45,150 nt of DNA, from NCBI GenBank assembly GCA_963205315.1, contig CAUJIO010000048.1, positions 1 through 45,150 of the forward strand. Direction: 5' to 3'. The notes below the pieces were generated by a model that saw only the letters and a list, made by a program, of their open reading frames with translations, did no database searches and was not told the origin of the DNA. Below are positions 34,845 to 45,150 of the stretch, one piece after another (position 1 is the stretch's first letter; each line of letters begins with the position of its first letter). The stretch comes from Pseudomonadota bacterium. GTDB taxonomy: Bacteria; Pseudomonadota; Alphaproteobacteria; Rhizobiales; Aestuariivirgaceae. The position numbers were made by a program, and so were the translations under genes.

Positions 34845-35243
34845 TTACGCCGCTTCCTTATGGGCGTGATCCAGTGCGCGCCGCACCGTGTCCAGCAGCT
34901 TCTCCGGATTCACGGGCTTGCGCATGAATTCGTAGAGCTTCAAGTGCACAGCGCGCATCTGCGTGGCCTGTTCGACATCGGCGGTGATCATCACATACGT
35001 GGACTTGCAGCCCAGCGCCTGCATCTTCTCCACCACATCGAGGCCATTCTTCAGGCTGCCGAGACGGTAGTCGAACAGTCCGAGCGCGAAGCTCTGCCCC
35101 ATGGCGAATTCGATTGCAGAGTCGGCATCGGCAAACGCCTTCACGCGATAGCCGCAGTCGCTCAGCAACTCCGCGACGCTCGACAACAGGTCGACGTCGT
35201 CGTCAAGCACTACAATGTCAACCTGCTTGGCCGGGGAAGTCAT
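34845..35243 (-). CDS. Stand-alone response regulator receiver protein
   Basis: The 132-residue protein is a single receiver domain with no output domain. It has the acidic pocket DDD at 14-16, the phospho-acceptor Asp58 in LFDYRLG, Thr87 in MITAD and Lys109 in RKPVN. ATG 35243 marks the start of homology, although the frame is open to 35381. No histidine kinase is in the window. Single-domain regulators of this type act through protein contacts, for example in phosphorelays or motility. It is transcribed in the same direction as the RTX gene 117 bases downstream. Confidence 0.9.
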   Translation of the reverse strand: MTSPAKQVDIVVLDDDVDLLSSVAELLSDCGYRVKAFADADSAIEFAMGQSFALGLFDYRLGSLKNGLDVVEKMQALGCKSTYVMITADVEQATQMRAVHLKLYEFMRKPVNPEKLLDTVRRALDHAHKEAA

Positions 35244-35307
35244 GTTCAACCTTTCGCGACTTGAATACGAGAGGTAACAGCCCAAAAGTGTACCGGGAGT
35301 TAAGGGA

Positions 35308-36696
35308 TTACGCGTGGATCGCCCGTCCGGCGACAGCAAGCGCGGCTTCCTTAACAGCCTCTGAAAGCGTTGGATGGGCATGGCACGTCCGCGCCAGATC
35401 TTCCGCCGATCCGCCGAATTCCATCAGCACGGCGACTTCGTGGATCAACTCGCCGGCCATCGGGCCAACGATGTGGCAGCCCAGAACACGGTCGGTCTTT
35501 GCGTCGGCCAGAACCTTGACGAAGCCATCCGTCGTCTGGTTCGCCTTGGCGCGTCCATTCGCAAGGAACAGGAACTTGCCGGACTTGTACTCGATGCCAG
35601 CTGCCTTCAGCTCGTCCTCGGTCTTGCCCACCGCCGCCACTTCCGGATTGGTGTAGACCACGCCCGGAATGACATCGTAATTCACATGCCCCGCCTGCCC
35701 AGCCAGGATCTCGGCAAGAGCGATGCCCTCGTCCTCAGCCTTGTGCGCCAGCATCGGCCCCTTGATCACGTCGCCGATGGCATGAATGCCGGCCACATTG
35801 GTGGCATAGTGATGATCGACCTCGATGCGACCGCGCCCGTCGCGCGCCACACCCGCCTCGTCGAGGCCCAAACCGTCCGTATACGGAACACGTCCGACCG
35901 CCACCAACACAACATCCGCCTCGATGGCTTCTGCAGCACCCCCTGCCGCAGGCTCGACACTCAATGTCACCTTGTCTTTGGCCTTGGTTGCGCTCGTCAC
36001 CTTGGAGGAAAGCTTGAAGCTGAAACCCTGCTTCTGCAGCATGCGCTGGAAGTTCTTCGCCACATCGGCGTCCATGCCGGGCAGGATGCGATCGAGATAT
36101 TCGATGACCGTCACCTTCGATCCCAGCCGCGCATAGACCGATCCGAGTTCGAGCCCGATGACGCCTGCGCCGATCACCGCCAGCTTCTCCGGAACCTTTT
36201 TCAACTCCAGCGCACCGGTCGACGACACGATCTGCTGCTCGTCGATATCGATGCCCTTGAGCTTCGCCACGTCCGAACCCGTGGCAATCACGATGTGCTT
36301 CGTCTCGATGGTCTCAGCGCCCACGCTCACTTTGCCGGCAGCGGCAATCTTGCCGGTGCCGCGGAACACCGTTACCTTGTTCTTCTTCAGAAGGAAATCG
36401 ATACCCTTGGTGTTGCCGTCGATGGCCTCCTGCTTGAACGCCATCATCTTTGCAAGGTCGAAGGACGGCTGGGCGATGATGCCCATCTTGGCAAACGAAT
36501 GCCCGGCCTCGTGATAGAGTTCGGAGGCATGCAGCAGCGCCTTCGAGGGGATGCAGCCGACATTGAGGCACGTGCCACCATGGCTTGCCCGCTTCTCGAC
36601 CACGGCTACCTTCAGTCCCAGCTGGGCGCAGCGGATAGCGCAGACATAGCCGCCGGGTCCGGTGCCGATGATGGTGACGTCAAACTGTTCTGCCAT
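35308..36696 (-). CDS. lpdA: Dihydrolipoamide dehydrogenase (E3)
   Basis: The 462-residue flavoprotein reoxidises the lipoyl groups of 2-oxoacid dehydrogenase complexes and passes electrons to NAD+. The FAD motif is [20 protein letters not shown], the redox disulfide is Cys43/Cys48 in [13 protein letters not shown], and the NAD motif is [20 protein letters not shown]. The C-terminal catalytic motif is [16 protein letters not shown] (His-Pro ... Glu). It is the last gene of the TCA block. An SDR gene lies between it and sucB. Confidence 0.96.
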   Translation of the reverse strand: MAEQFDVTIIGTGPGGYVCAIRCAQLGLKVAVVEKRASHGGTCLNVGCIPSKALLHASELYHEAGHSFAKMGIIAQPSFDLAKMMAFKQEAIDGNTKGIDFLLKKNKVTVFRGTGKIAAAGKVSVGAETIETKHIVIATGSDVAKLKGIDIDEQQIVSSTGALELKKVPEKLAVIGAGVIGLELGSVYARLGSKVTVIEYLDRILPGMDADVAKNFQRMLQKQGFSFKLSSKVTSATKAKDKVTLSVEPAAGGAAEAIEADVVLVAVGRVPYTDGLGLDEAGVARDGRGRIEVDHHYATNVAGIHAIGDVIKGPMLAHKAEDEGIALAEILAGQAGHVNYDVIPGVVYTNPEVAAVGKTEDELKAAGIEYKSGKFLFLANGRAKANQTTDGFVKVLADAKTDRVLGCHIVGPMAGELIHEVAVLMEFGGSAEDLARTCHAHPTLSEAVKEAALAVAGRAIHA

Positions 36697-36716
36697 GGTC
36701 TTTATCCTTGATGTCT

Positions 36717-37463
36717 TCAGCAGCGGCCGCCGGCAACGGCGACGACGGTTCCTGCCACATAGGTTGATTGCTCCGAAACCAGCCAGAGTATGGCGTCAGC
36801 CACTTCATCGGCCGTGCCTTCACGCTTGATCGGAATCTGCTCGCGCATCATCTTGGCGCGGCCCTTGATACCCGAGCTGTCATGGATCTCGGTATCGATG
36901 ATGCCCGGCCGCACGGCATTGACGCGAATGCCCTCGGCCGCCACCTCGCGCCCGAGCCCGATGGTGAGAAGATCGATGGCGCTCTTGCTCGCCGCGTATT
37001 CGACGCCAAACGCCGGCGCGCCCATCACCGCCGCCGCCGACGACAGGTTGACGATGGCGCCGCCTGTGCCGCCATGCTTCGTCGACATGCGCTTCACGGC
37101 TTCGCGCGCGCACAGGAACGACCCCAGAATGTTGATGTCGAAAATGCGCTTCAGCCGCTCGGTGCTCATCTCATCCAGCCGCGCCTGCGTGTCCATGATG
37201 CCGGCATTGTTGACCAGCACCTTGAGTTGCCCGAGCTTGTCCGACGTCGCAAACAGCGTCAGCACGTCGGCTTCCTTGCCCACGTCGCCCTGAACGGCAA
37301 CTGCCTTGCCGCCGTCCTTCATGATCTGCGCCACGACATCATCTGCGGCCTTGGCGTTGGACGCGTAGTTGACGACCACGAGGTACCCGGTCTTCGCCAG
37401 CTTCAGTGCCGATGCCCGGCCGATGCCGCGGCTTCCGCCGGTGACGATGGCAACGTTTGTCAT
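36717..37463 (-). CDS. Short-chain dehydrogenase/reductase (SDR)
   Basis: The 248-residue classical SDR has the cofactor loop [20 protein letters not shown], catalytic Ser in [12 protein letters not shown], Tyr-x-x-x-Lys as YAASK, and [14 protein letters not shown]. The N-terminal Gly-Ser-Arg form fits NADP preference. Members of this kind reduce 3-oxo esters or oxidise sugars; the substrate is not evident. ATG 37463 has AGGAACAAGG close upstream. It lies between sucB and lpdA in the same direction. SDR genes occur at this point in related genomes (recall), so a housekeeping role cannot be excluded. Confidence 0.9.
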   Translation of the reverse strand: MTNVAIVTGGSRGIGRASALKLAKTGYLVVVNYASNAKAADDVVAQIMKDGGKAVAVQGDVGKEADVLTLFATSDKLGQLKVLVNNAGIMDTQARLDEMSTERLKRIFDINILGSFLCAREAVKRMSTKHGGTGGAIVNLSSAAAVMGAPAFGVEYAASKSAIDLLTIGLGREVAAEGIRVNAVRPGIIDTEIHDSSGIKGRAKMMREQIPIKREGTADEVADAILWLVSEQSTYVAGTVVAVAGGRC

Positions 37464-37476
37464 TCCTTGTTCCTTC

Positions 37477-37597
37477 TTCGTCGTGCCCGTGCCCATTACG
37501 AGCATCTCGCCCTCTGTTCGCCATGCCCGTGCTCGTCACAGGCATCCTGCCCCGCTATTCGTCATGCCCGTGCGCGTCACGGCATCTTGTTGCATGT
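37477..37597. repeat. Three degenerate ~40-base tandem repeats
   Basis: Units start at 37477, 37517 and 37558, each with TTCG(T/C)C(A/G)TGCCCGTG followed by a (T/C)(C/A)(A/G)C(A/G)GGCATC-like end. The period is 40-41 bases. They fill most of the gap between sucB and the SDR gene. A hairpin repeat follows at 37609. Confidence 0.65.
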
Positions 37598-37608
37598 GGC
37601 TCACCCTT

Positions 37609-37627
37609 GGCCGGGTCAAGCCCGGCC
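37609..37627. repeat. GGCCGGG hairpin of a dispersed intergenic repeat
   Basis: GGCCGGG-TCAAG-CCCGGCC is a 7-base perfect stem 22 bases beyond the sucB stop. The context (GGCCGGGTCAAGCCCGGCCA) is a palindromic repeat common between genes in this bacterial group (recall). It could cap the sucB transcript. Confidence 0.6.
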
Positions 37628-37649
37628 ATGACGAGTTCAGGACATTCCC

Positions 37650-38882
37650 TCACAGATCCAGAATTGCGCGCTGCGGATCTTCGAGATTTTCCTTCACCCG
37701 CACCAGGAACGTCACCGCCTCTTTGCCGTCGACAATGCGGTGATCGTAGGACAGCGCCAGATACATCATCGGGCGGATCACCACCTGGCCGTTGATGGCC
37801 ACCGGCCGCTCCTGGATCTTGTGCATGCCGAGAATGCCGGACTGAGGCGCATTGAGGATCGGCGTCGACATCAGCGAGCCGTAGACGCCGCCATTCGAAA
37901 TCGTGAAGGTGCCGCCCTGCATGTCGGCAATGGCCAGCTGGCCGTCACGCGCCCGCTTGCCATAGTCGGCAATCGTCTTCTCGACACCAGCAAACGACAG
38001 CTGGTCGGCATCGCGCAGCACCGGCACGACGAGGCCCTTCTCGGTGCCCACCGCCACGCCGATGTGATAGAAATTCTTGTAGACGATGTCGTCGCCGTCG
38101 ATCTCGGCATTGACCGCCGGAATCTCCTTCAGCGCCGCGATGCAGGCCTTGACGAAGAAGCTCATGAAGCCAAGCTTCACGCCGTGCTTCTTCTCGAATG
38201 CTTCCTTGTACTGGTTGCGAAGCGCCATGGCCGCCGTCATGTCCACCTCGTTGAAGGTGGTCAGCATGGCCGCCGTGTTCTGCGCATCCTTGAGCCGCCG
38301 CGCAATGGTGAGGCGCAGCCGCGACATCTTCACCCGCTCCTCGCGTGTGGCGTCGGCAGGTGCCGATGCGGCGCGCGGTGCCGGGGCGGGTGCGGCCGGA
38401 ATAACCAGCGGCTTGGCCTCGGCGGCGGCAGGCGCCGCAGGCTTCTCGAGGTGCGCGATGACATCGCCCTTGGTGATGCGTCCATCCTTGCCGGTTCCGG
38501 CAACGGCAGCGGTATCGACCTTGTTCTCGTCCACCATCTTGCGCACGGCGGGAGACAGCGGCGCATCGGACTTGGCCGCCGCCACGGGTTCGGCCTTCTT
38601 CGCCGCCGGGGCCTCGGCCGCCTTGGCGGGCGCAGCACCGGCTGCACCTTCCTCGATCATGCCGAGAAGCGCGCCGACGTTCACTGTCGATCCCGCGGCT
38701 GCATCGATCGAGGCGAGCTTGCCGGATGCCGGGGCCGGCACTTCGACCGTCACCTTGTCGGTTTCGAGTTCGACCAGCGGCTCATCGGCCTTCACCGATT
38801 CGCCCGCCTGCCGGAACCATTTGGCAATTGTCGCTTCGGTGACGGATTCTCCCAGTGCGGGAACGCGGATTTCTTTCGCCAT
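37650..38882 (-). CDS. sucB: 2-Oxoglutarate dehydrogenase E2 (dihydrolipoamide succinyltransferase)
   Basis: The 410-residue protein has one N-terminal lipoyl domain with Lys43 in [11 protein letters not shown]. An Ala/Pro-rich linker follows, then a peripheral-subunit-binding domain near 110-150 ([20 protein letters not shown] then [13 protein letters not shown]) and a C-terminal catalytic domain ending in [20 protein letters not shown] with the catalytic His-x-x-x-Asp. The [18 protein letters not shown]-terminus is typical of SucB and separates it from the pyruvate E2. It lies 12 bases after sucA. Confidence 0.96.
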   Translation of the reverse strand: MAKEIRVPALGESVTEATIAKWFRQAGESVKADEPLVELETDKVTVEVPAPASGKLASIDAAAGSTVNVGALLGMIEEGAAGAAPAKAAEAPAAKKAEPVAAAKSDAPLSPAVRKMVDENKVDTAAVAGTGKDGRITKGDVIAHLEKPAAPAAAEAKPLVIPAAPAPAPRAASAPADATREERVKMSRLRLTIARRLKDAQNTAAMLTTFNEVDMTAAMALRNQYKEAFEKKHGVKLGFMSFFVKACIAALKEIPAVNAEIDGDDIVYKNFYHIGVAVGTEKGLVVPVLRDADQLSFAGVEKTIADYGKRARDGQLAIADMQGGTFTISNGGVYGSLMSTPILNAPQSGILGMHKIQERPVAINGQVVIRPMMYLALSYDHRIVDGKEAVTFLVRVKENLEDPQRAILDL

Positions 38883-38894
38883 GATGTTCTTCCC

Positions 38895-41861
38895 TTAAGC
38901 CTTGCTGTCGCCGAGTGCTTCTTCGAGGAACGCTCTCAGTTCCTTGAGGTGCCTGCTCATCAATCCCGTCGCCGTCGAAGCCGACGGCAGCCGCCCGGCA
39001 TAGCGCGGACGTGTCTTCGCCGCCCCGATGAACTCGAGCACCCGTTCGATATTGGGTTGTGCGAAACTCCACGCGCCCATGTTGTAGGGCTCTTCCTGGC
39101 ACCACACGAACTCGGCCTGCTTGAAGCGCGAAAGAATGTTGATCAGCGCCTTGTGCGGCCACGGATAGAGCTGTTCGATGCGTAGCAGGTAGATGTCGTT
39201 GAGCCCGCGCTTCTCGCGTTCCTCATAGAGATCGTAAAAGACCTTGCCCGTGCACAGGATGACGCGGCGGATCTTGTCGTCGGCGGCCAGCTTGATCGCT
39301 TCGCCCGTCAACATCTCCGCATCGTCCCACAGCAGGCGATGGAACGTCGTGCCCTCGTCCATCATGGCCAGCGGCGACGTCGCCCGCTTGTGCCTGAGCA
39401 GCGACTTCGGCGTCATGACGATCAGCGGCTTGCGGATGTCGCGCTTCAGTTGCCGGCGGATGATGTGAAAGTAATTCGCCGGCGTCGTGCAGTTCGCCAC
39501 TTGCATGTTGTCTTCCGCGCACATCTGCAGGAAGCGCTCGAGGCGGCCCGAGGAGTGTTCCGGCCCCTGTCCCTCGTAGCCATGCGGCAGCAGCACCGTG
39601 AGGCCCGACATGCGCAGCCACTTGCGTTCGCCGCTCGAGATGAACTGGTCGAACACTACCTGCGCGCCGTTGGCGAAGTCGCCGAATTGCGCCTCCCAGA
39701 TCGTCAGCGCATTGGGCTCGGCCAGCGAGTAGCCATATTCGAAGCCCAGCACGGCCTCTTCCGACAGCATCGAGTTGATGGCGTCGATCTTGATCGTCTG
39801 GTCCTTCACCAGATGATTGAGCGGCGTGTAGCGCTTCTCGGTCTCCTGATCGACCAGCACCGCATGGCGCTGCGAGAAAGTGCCGCGCTGCACGTCCTGC
39901 CCGGAGAGCCTGACCGGGAATCCGTCGAGCAGCAGCGTGCCAAAGGCGAGGTGTTCCGCCATCGCCCAATCGAGGCCCACGCCTTCCTCGATCATCTTGC
40001 GGCGCGCGTCGAGAACGCGCTGCATGGTGCGATGAACCTTGAAGGTCTTCGGCACCTTGGTGAGCTTGAGGCCGATGTCCTTGAGCTTGGCCACCGGCAC
40101 GCCGGTTTCGCCCTTGCGCGGCTCCTCGTGGTCCTTCGCCGCCTTGAGGCCTGCCCAGCGCCCGTCCAGCCAGTCGGCCTTGTTGGCCTTGTAGCCTTCG
40201 GCCACCGCGAAATCATCGTCCAGGGTCTTGCGGTAATCCGCCTTCATCTGGTCGAACTCGGCGGCAGTGATGACGCCCTCGTCCACCAGGCGCTTGCCAT
40301 AGAGCGTGACCGTCGTCGGCTGCCCGGCGATGCGCTTGTACATCAAGGGCTGCGTGAAGGCCGGCTCGTCCGTCTCGTTATGGCCGAAGCGGCGATAGCA
40401 GAACATGTCGATGACGACGGGCTTCTTGAACTTCTGCCGGAACTCGGTGGCGATCTTCGCCGCATAGACGACCGATTCCGGATCGTCGCCATTGCAGTGG
40501 AAGATCGGCGCTTCGATCATCTTGGCGACGTCGGACGGATAGGGCGACGAGCGCGACCAGTGCGGCGCTGTGGTGAAGCCGATCTGGTTGTTGACGATGA
40601 AGTGGATCGATCCGCCGGAGCGGTGCCCGCGCAGGCCCGACAACCCGAAGCATTCGGCGACGACGCCTTGTCCCGCAAACGCCGCGTCGCCGTGAATCAG
40701 CAAGGGCAATACGCTGGTGCGCTCCTTGTCCTTGCGCTGGTCCTGCTTGGCGCGCGCCTTGCCCAGCACCACCGGATCGACGATTTCGAGATGCGATGGA
40801 TTGGCGGTCAATGACAAATGCACCGTATTGCCGTCGAACGACCGGTCGGACGACGAACCGAGGTGATACTTCACGTCGCCCGAGCCTTCGACCTCGTCGG
40901 GCGTCGAGGAACCGCCCTTGAATTCGTGGAAGATCGCCGAGAACGGCTTCGACATCACATTGGCCAGCACGTTGAGGCGGCCGCGATGCGCCATGCCCAG
41001 CACGATTTCCTTGAGGCCCATGCTGCCGCCGCGCTTGATGATCTGTTCCAGCGCCGGGATCATCGATTCGGCACCATCGAGGCCGAAGCGCTTGGTGCCG
41101 GTATACTTCACATTGAGAAACTGCTCGAAGCCTTCCGCCTCGATCAGCTTGTTGAGGATCGCCTTCTTTCCGTTGGCGGTGAAGCTGATGGATTTCCCCT
41201 CGCCCTCGATCCGCTCCTGGATCCAGCCCTTCTGCTCGGGATCGGAAATGTGCATGAACTCGACGCCCAGCGTGCCACAGTAAGTGCGCTTCAGGATGTC
41301 GGTGATCTGCCGCACCGTGGCGTGTTCCAGCCCCAGCACCTTGTCGAGGAAGATCGGCCGGTCCATGTCGGCCTCGGTGAAACCATAGGATGCCGGATCG
41401 AGTTCCGGATGCGACACCTGTTCCTTGATCTTCAGCGGATCGAGATCGGCGGCGAGATGGCCGCGCATGCGGTAGGCGCGGATCATCATCAGTGCACGGA
41501 CGGAATCCATCGTCGCCTTGCGCACGTCCTCTGCCGAAAGTCCGGGCTTCTCCGCCGCCTTGGGTGCGGCCCCGCCCTTGGCGGCGAGCGGCACAGCCAC
41601 CGGCCATTGCCCGTCGAGGGCGGAGACGAGATCGCCTGATTCAGCGCGCGGCCAGTCCTTGCGCTGCCACGACGGCCCGCTCACCTGCTGTTTTGCCAGC
41701 TCGGCATTGTCCTCGAGCCCGGCAAAGAACTGCCGCCAGTGGATGTCCACGGCGGCAGGGTTCTCGAGATACTTGGCATAGAGCTGTTCGATGAATTGGG
41801 CGTTCCCGCCATAGAGGAACGAGGTTTGTTCGAACGCCGTCGTCAGGTCCGTCTTGTTCAT
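38895..41861 (-). CDS. sucA: 2-Oxoglutarate dehydrogenase E1
   Basis: The 988-residue thiamine-diphosphate enzyme decarboxylates 2-oxoglutarate and succinylates E2. The N-terminal E2-binding segment is FEQTSFLYGGNAQFIEQLYA. MAHRGRLNVLANVMSKPFSA lies in the first half. The thiamine site runs from GDAAFAGQGVVAECFGLSGL to NNQIGFTT. RRFGHNETDEPAFTQPLMYK follows, and the C-terminal domain has QEEPYNMGAWSF. I chose ATG 41861, with GGAG six bases before; ATG 41867 is two codons upstream and equally in frame. A hairpin repeat (41878-41926) lies just upstream. Confidence 0.96.
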   Translation of the reverse strand: MNKTDLTTAFEQTSFLYGGNAQFIEQLYAKYLENPAAVDIHWRQFFAGLEDNAELAKQQVSGPSWQRKDWPRAESGDLVSALDGQWPVAVPLAAKGGAAPKAAEKPGLSAEDVRKATMDSVRALMMIRAYRMRGHLAADLDPLKIKEQVSHPELDPASYGFTEADMDRPIFLDKVLGLEHATVRQITDILKRTYCGTLGVEFMHISDPEQKGWIQERIEGEGKSISFTANGKKAILNKLIEAEGFEQFLNVKYTGTKRFGLDGAESMIPALEQIIKRGGSMGLKEIVLGMAHRGRLNVLANVMSKPFSAIFHEFKGGSSTPDEVEGSGDVKYHLGSSSDRSFDGNTVHLSLTANPSHLEIVDPVVLGKARAKQDQRKDKERTSVLPLLIHGDAAFAGQGVVAECFGLSGLRGHRSGGSIHFIVNNQIGFTTAPHWSRSSPYPSDVAKMIEAPIFHCNGDDPESVVYAAKIATEFRQKFKKPVVIDMFCYRRFGHNETDEPAFTQPLMYKRIAGQPTTVTLYGKRLVDEGVITAAEFDQMKADYRKTLDDDFAVAEGYKANKADWLDGRWAGLKAAKDHEEPRKGETGVPVAKLKDIGLKLTKVPKTFKVHRTMQRVLDARRKMIEEGVGLDWAMAEHLAFGTLLLDGFPVRLSGQDVQRGTFSQRHAVLVDQETEKRYTPLNHLVKDQTIKIDAINSMLSEEAVLGFEYGYSLAEPNALTIWEAQFGDFANGAQVVFDQFISSGERKWLRMSGLTVLLPHGYEGQGPEHSSGRLERFLQMCAEDNMQVANCTTPANYFHIIRRQLKRDIRKPLIVMTPKSLLRHKRATSPLAMMDEGTTFHRLLWDDAEMLTGEAIKLAADDKIRRVILCTGKVFYDLYEEREKRGLNDIYLLRIEQLYPWPHKALINILSRFKQAEFVWCQEEPYNMGAWSFAQPNIERVLEFIGAAKTRPRYAGRLPSASTATGLMSRHLKELRAFLEEALGDSKA

Positions 41862-41877
41862 CACCATCTCCACATTG

Positions 41878-41926
41878 CCTTCTCCCACCTCAGCGGGAGA
41901 AGGTGCCCGAAGGGCGGATGAGGGCC
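41878..41926. repeat. Dispersed hairpin repeat, copy 2
   Basis: CCTTCTCCC (41878-41886), loop ACCTCAGC, GGGAGAAGG (41895-41903), then a GC-rich tail ending GATGAGGGC. It fills the gap between sucD and sucA and is related to copies at 20866 and 43991. Confidence 0.75.
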
Positions 41927-41929
41927 GTC

Positions 41930-42804
41930 TTAGCCCTTCAGCTTCTTCACCAGAGTCTTGCCCAGCAATGCGGGCGAATCCGCGACGGCGATGCCGGCAG
42001 CCTTCATCGCCTCGATCTTGGATTCGGCCCCGCCCTTGCCGCCGGAGATGATGGCGCCGGCATGGCCCATGCGCCGCCCCGGAGGTGCGGTGCGTCCCGC
42101 GATGAATCCTGCCATCGGCTTCTTGCGCTTGTTCTTCGCAATGAACTCCGCCGCATCCTCTTCCGCCGAGCCGCCGATCTCGCCGATCATGATGATCGAT
42201 TCCGTCTCGTCGTCGGCCAGGAACATCTCCAGCATGTCGATGAATTCGGTGCCCTTGACGGGATCGCCGCCGATGCCCACCGCCGTCGTTTGGCCCAACC
42301 CTTCTTGAGTCGTCTGGAACACCGCCTCATAGGTCAGCGTGCCGGAGCGCGAGACGATGCCGACGTTGCCCTTCTTGAAGATATTGCCCGGCATGATGCC
42401 GATCTTGCATTCGTTGGGCGTCAGCACGCCGGGGCAGTTCGGCCCGATGAGCCGCGACTTGGAGCCCGAAAGCGCCCGTTTCACCTTCACCATGTCCATC
42501 ACCGGAATGCCTTCGGTGATAGTGATGATCAACGGAATCTCGGCGTCGATGGCCTCGAGGATGGCATCGGCCGCGAACGGCGGCGGCACGTAGATCACGG
42601 TGGCGTCGGCCCCGGTCTTCTGCTTGGCGTCCCACACGGTGTCGAACACCGGCAGCCCCACATGCGTGGTGCCTCCCTTGCCGGGAGTCACGCCGCCGAC
42701 CATCTTGGTGCCATAGGCAATCGCCTGCTCGGTATGAAACGTGCCATTGTTGCCGGTGATGCCCTGGCAGATGACCTTGGTGTTCTTGTTGACGAGAATG
42801 GACA

Positions 42805-42805
<1 letters not shown>
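41930..42805 (-). CDS. sucD: Succinyl-CoA synthetase alpha subunit
   Basis: The 291-residue subunit has the CoA-binding start [58 protein letters not shown], and the phospho-histidine in [12 protein letters not shown] near residue 247. It pairs with SucC to make succinate, CoA and NTP. Its start overlaps the sucC stop by one base (TGATG), so the two subunits are translated together. Confidence 0.97.
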
Positions 42806-43974
<1,169 letters not shown>

Positions 43975-43990
43975 CGTCTCTCCATCTGCG

Positions 43991-44043
43991 CCTCTCCCCT
44001 TGCGGGAGAAGTCGCCACGCCGAAGGCGTGGCGGGTGAGGGGT
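43991..44043. repeat. Dispersed hairpin repeat, copy 3
   Basis: CTCTCCCC-TTG-CGGGAGAA followed by a second hairpin, GCCACGCC-GAA-GGCGTGGC, and the tail GGGTGAGGGG. It takes up most of the gap between mdh and sucC, and the same family occurs at 20866 and 41878. It may end or attenuate the mdh message or protect the sucC 5' end. Confidence 0.75.
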
Positions 44044-44063
44044 TGGGTTTACGCGCTCGTCAC

Positions 44064-45122
<1,059 letters not shown>

Positions 45123-45150
45123 CTAGTCATTTCGACGTATAAACTTGACC

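Noticed and set aside
37650-38882. Pyruvate dehydrogenase E2
   Set aside because: Single lipoyl domain, SucB-type C-terminus and position right after sucA identify the succinyltransferase.
39339-40814. Long plus-strand open frame opposite sucA
   Set aside because: sucA reads through with all thiamine-binding motifs; the opposite frame has no recognisable domain.

Overview
The window looks like chromosomal DNA from a GC-rich alphaproteobacterium, most likely of the Hyphomicrobiales (rhizobial) group. The main reason is the TCA block mdh-sucC-sucD-sucA-sucB-(SDR)-lpd on the minus strand at the right end, in the order typical of that group. Supporting points are the priA / pabBAC / transaldolase / xerC housekeeping stretch beside it and short hairpin-forming repeats of the CTCTCCC...GGGAGAG type between genes. 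Genes are tightly packed, with many 4-base ATGA/GTGA overlaps. I see no rRNA, tRNA, CRISPR array or transposase.

Left part (1 to about 18.9 kb) is accessory. After a partial AraC-type regulator comes a gene set for making, decorating and exporting cell-surface or extracellular polymers: a Calx-beta-like/Hint protein, a TPR protein fused to a GT32-type glycosyltransferase, a small RTX (calcium-binding) protein, a coiled-coil protein coupled to a GT4 glycosyltransferase, and a minus-strand operon of type I secretion ABC ATPase, HlyD-type adaptor, GT2 glycosyltransferase, methyltransferase and GT4 glycosyltransferase. A divergent 1,021-residue protein carries a GT2 and a GT4-like module, and an AT-richer Stf0-like sulfotransferase follows. 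No outer-membrane TolC-like gene is present. My reading (inference) is a type I secretion locus whose cargo, RTX and/or Hint proteins, is exported with or modified by a dedicated glycan machinery. A small beta-rich domain of the form G-x-(V/I/L)-(x)n-G-W is shared by three of its proteins and may tie the system together.

Middle part (19 to 34.8 kb) is metabolic and housekeeping: a sugar-acid dehydratase with an aldose epimerase and a glutathione-transferase-like protein (sugar oxidation pathway) behind a GntR-type palindrome; primosomal helicase priA; folate genes pabB, pabA and pabC, interrupted by an opposite-strand tandem pair of small secreted paralogues; a transaldolase with a coupled ABM-domain protein; xerC with a coupled TraB/GumN-like protein; and a FAD-dependent oxidoreductase. 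A second, larger RTX protein and a stand-alone response regulator follow.

Right part (35.3 to 45.1 kb) is the TCA-cycle operon: malate dehydrogenase, succinyl-CoA synthetase beta and alpha, 2-oxoglutarate dehydrogenase E1 and E2, a short-chain dehydrogenase and E3. Dispersed repeat elements lie between several of these genes, and a perfect TTTTGCA-G-TGCAAAA palindrome sits upstream of mdh.

All calls come from reading the sequence and recognising motifs. No database search was possible.
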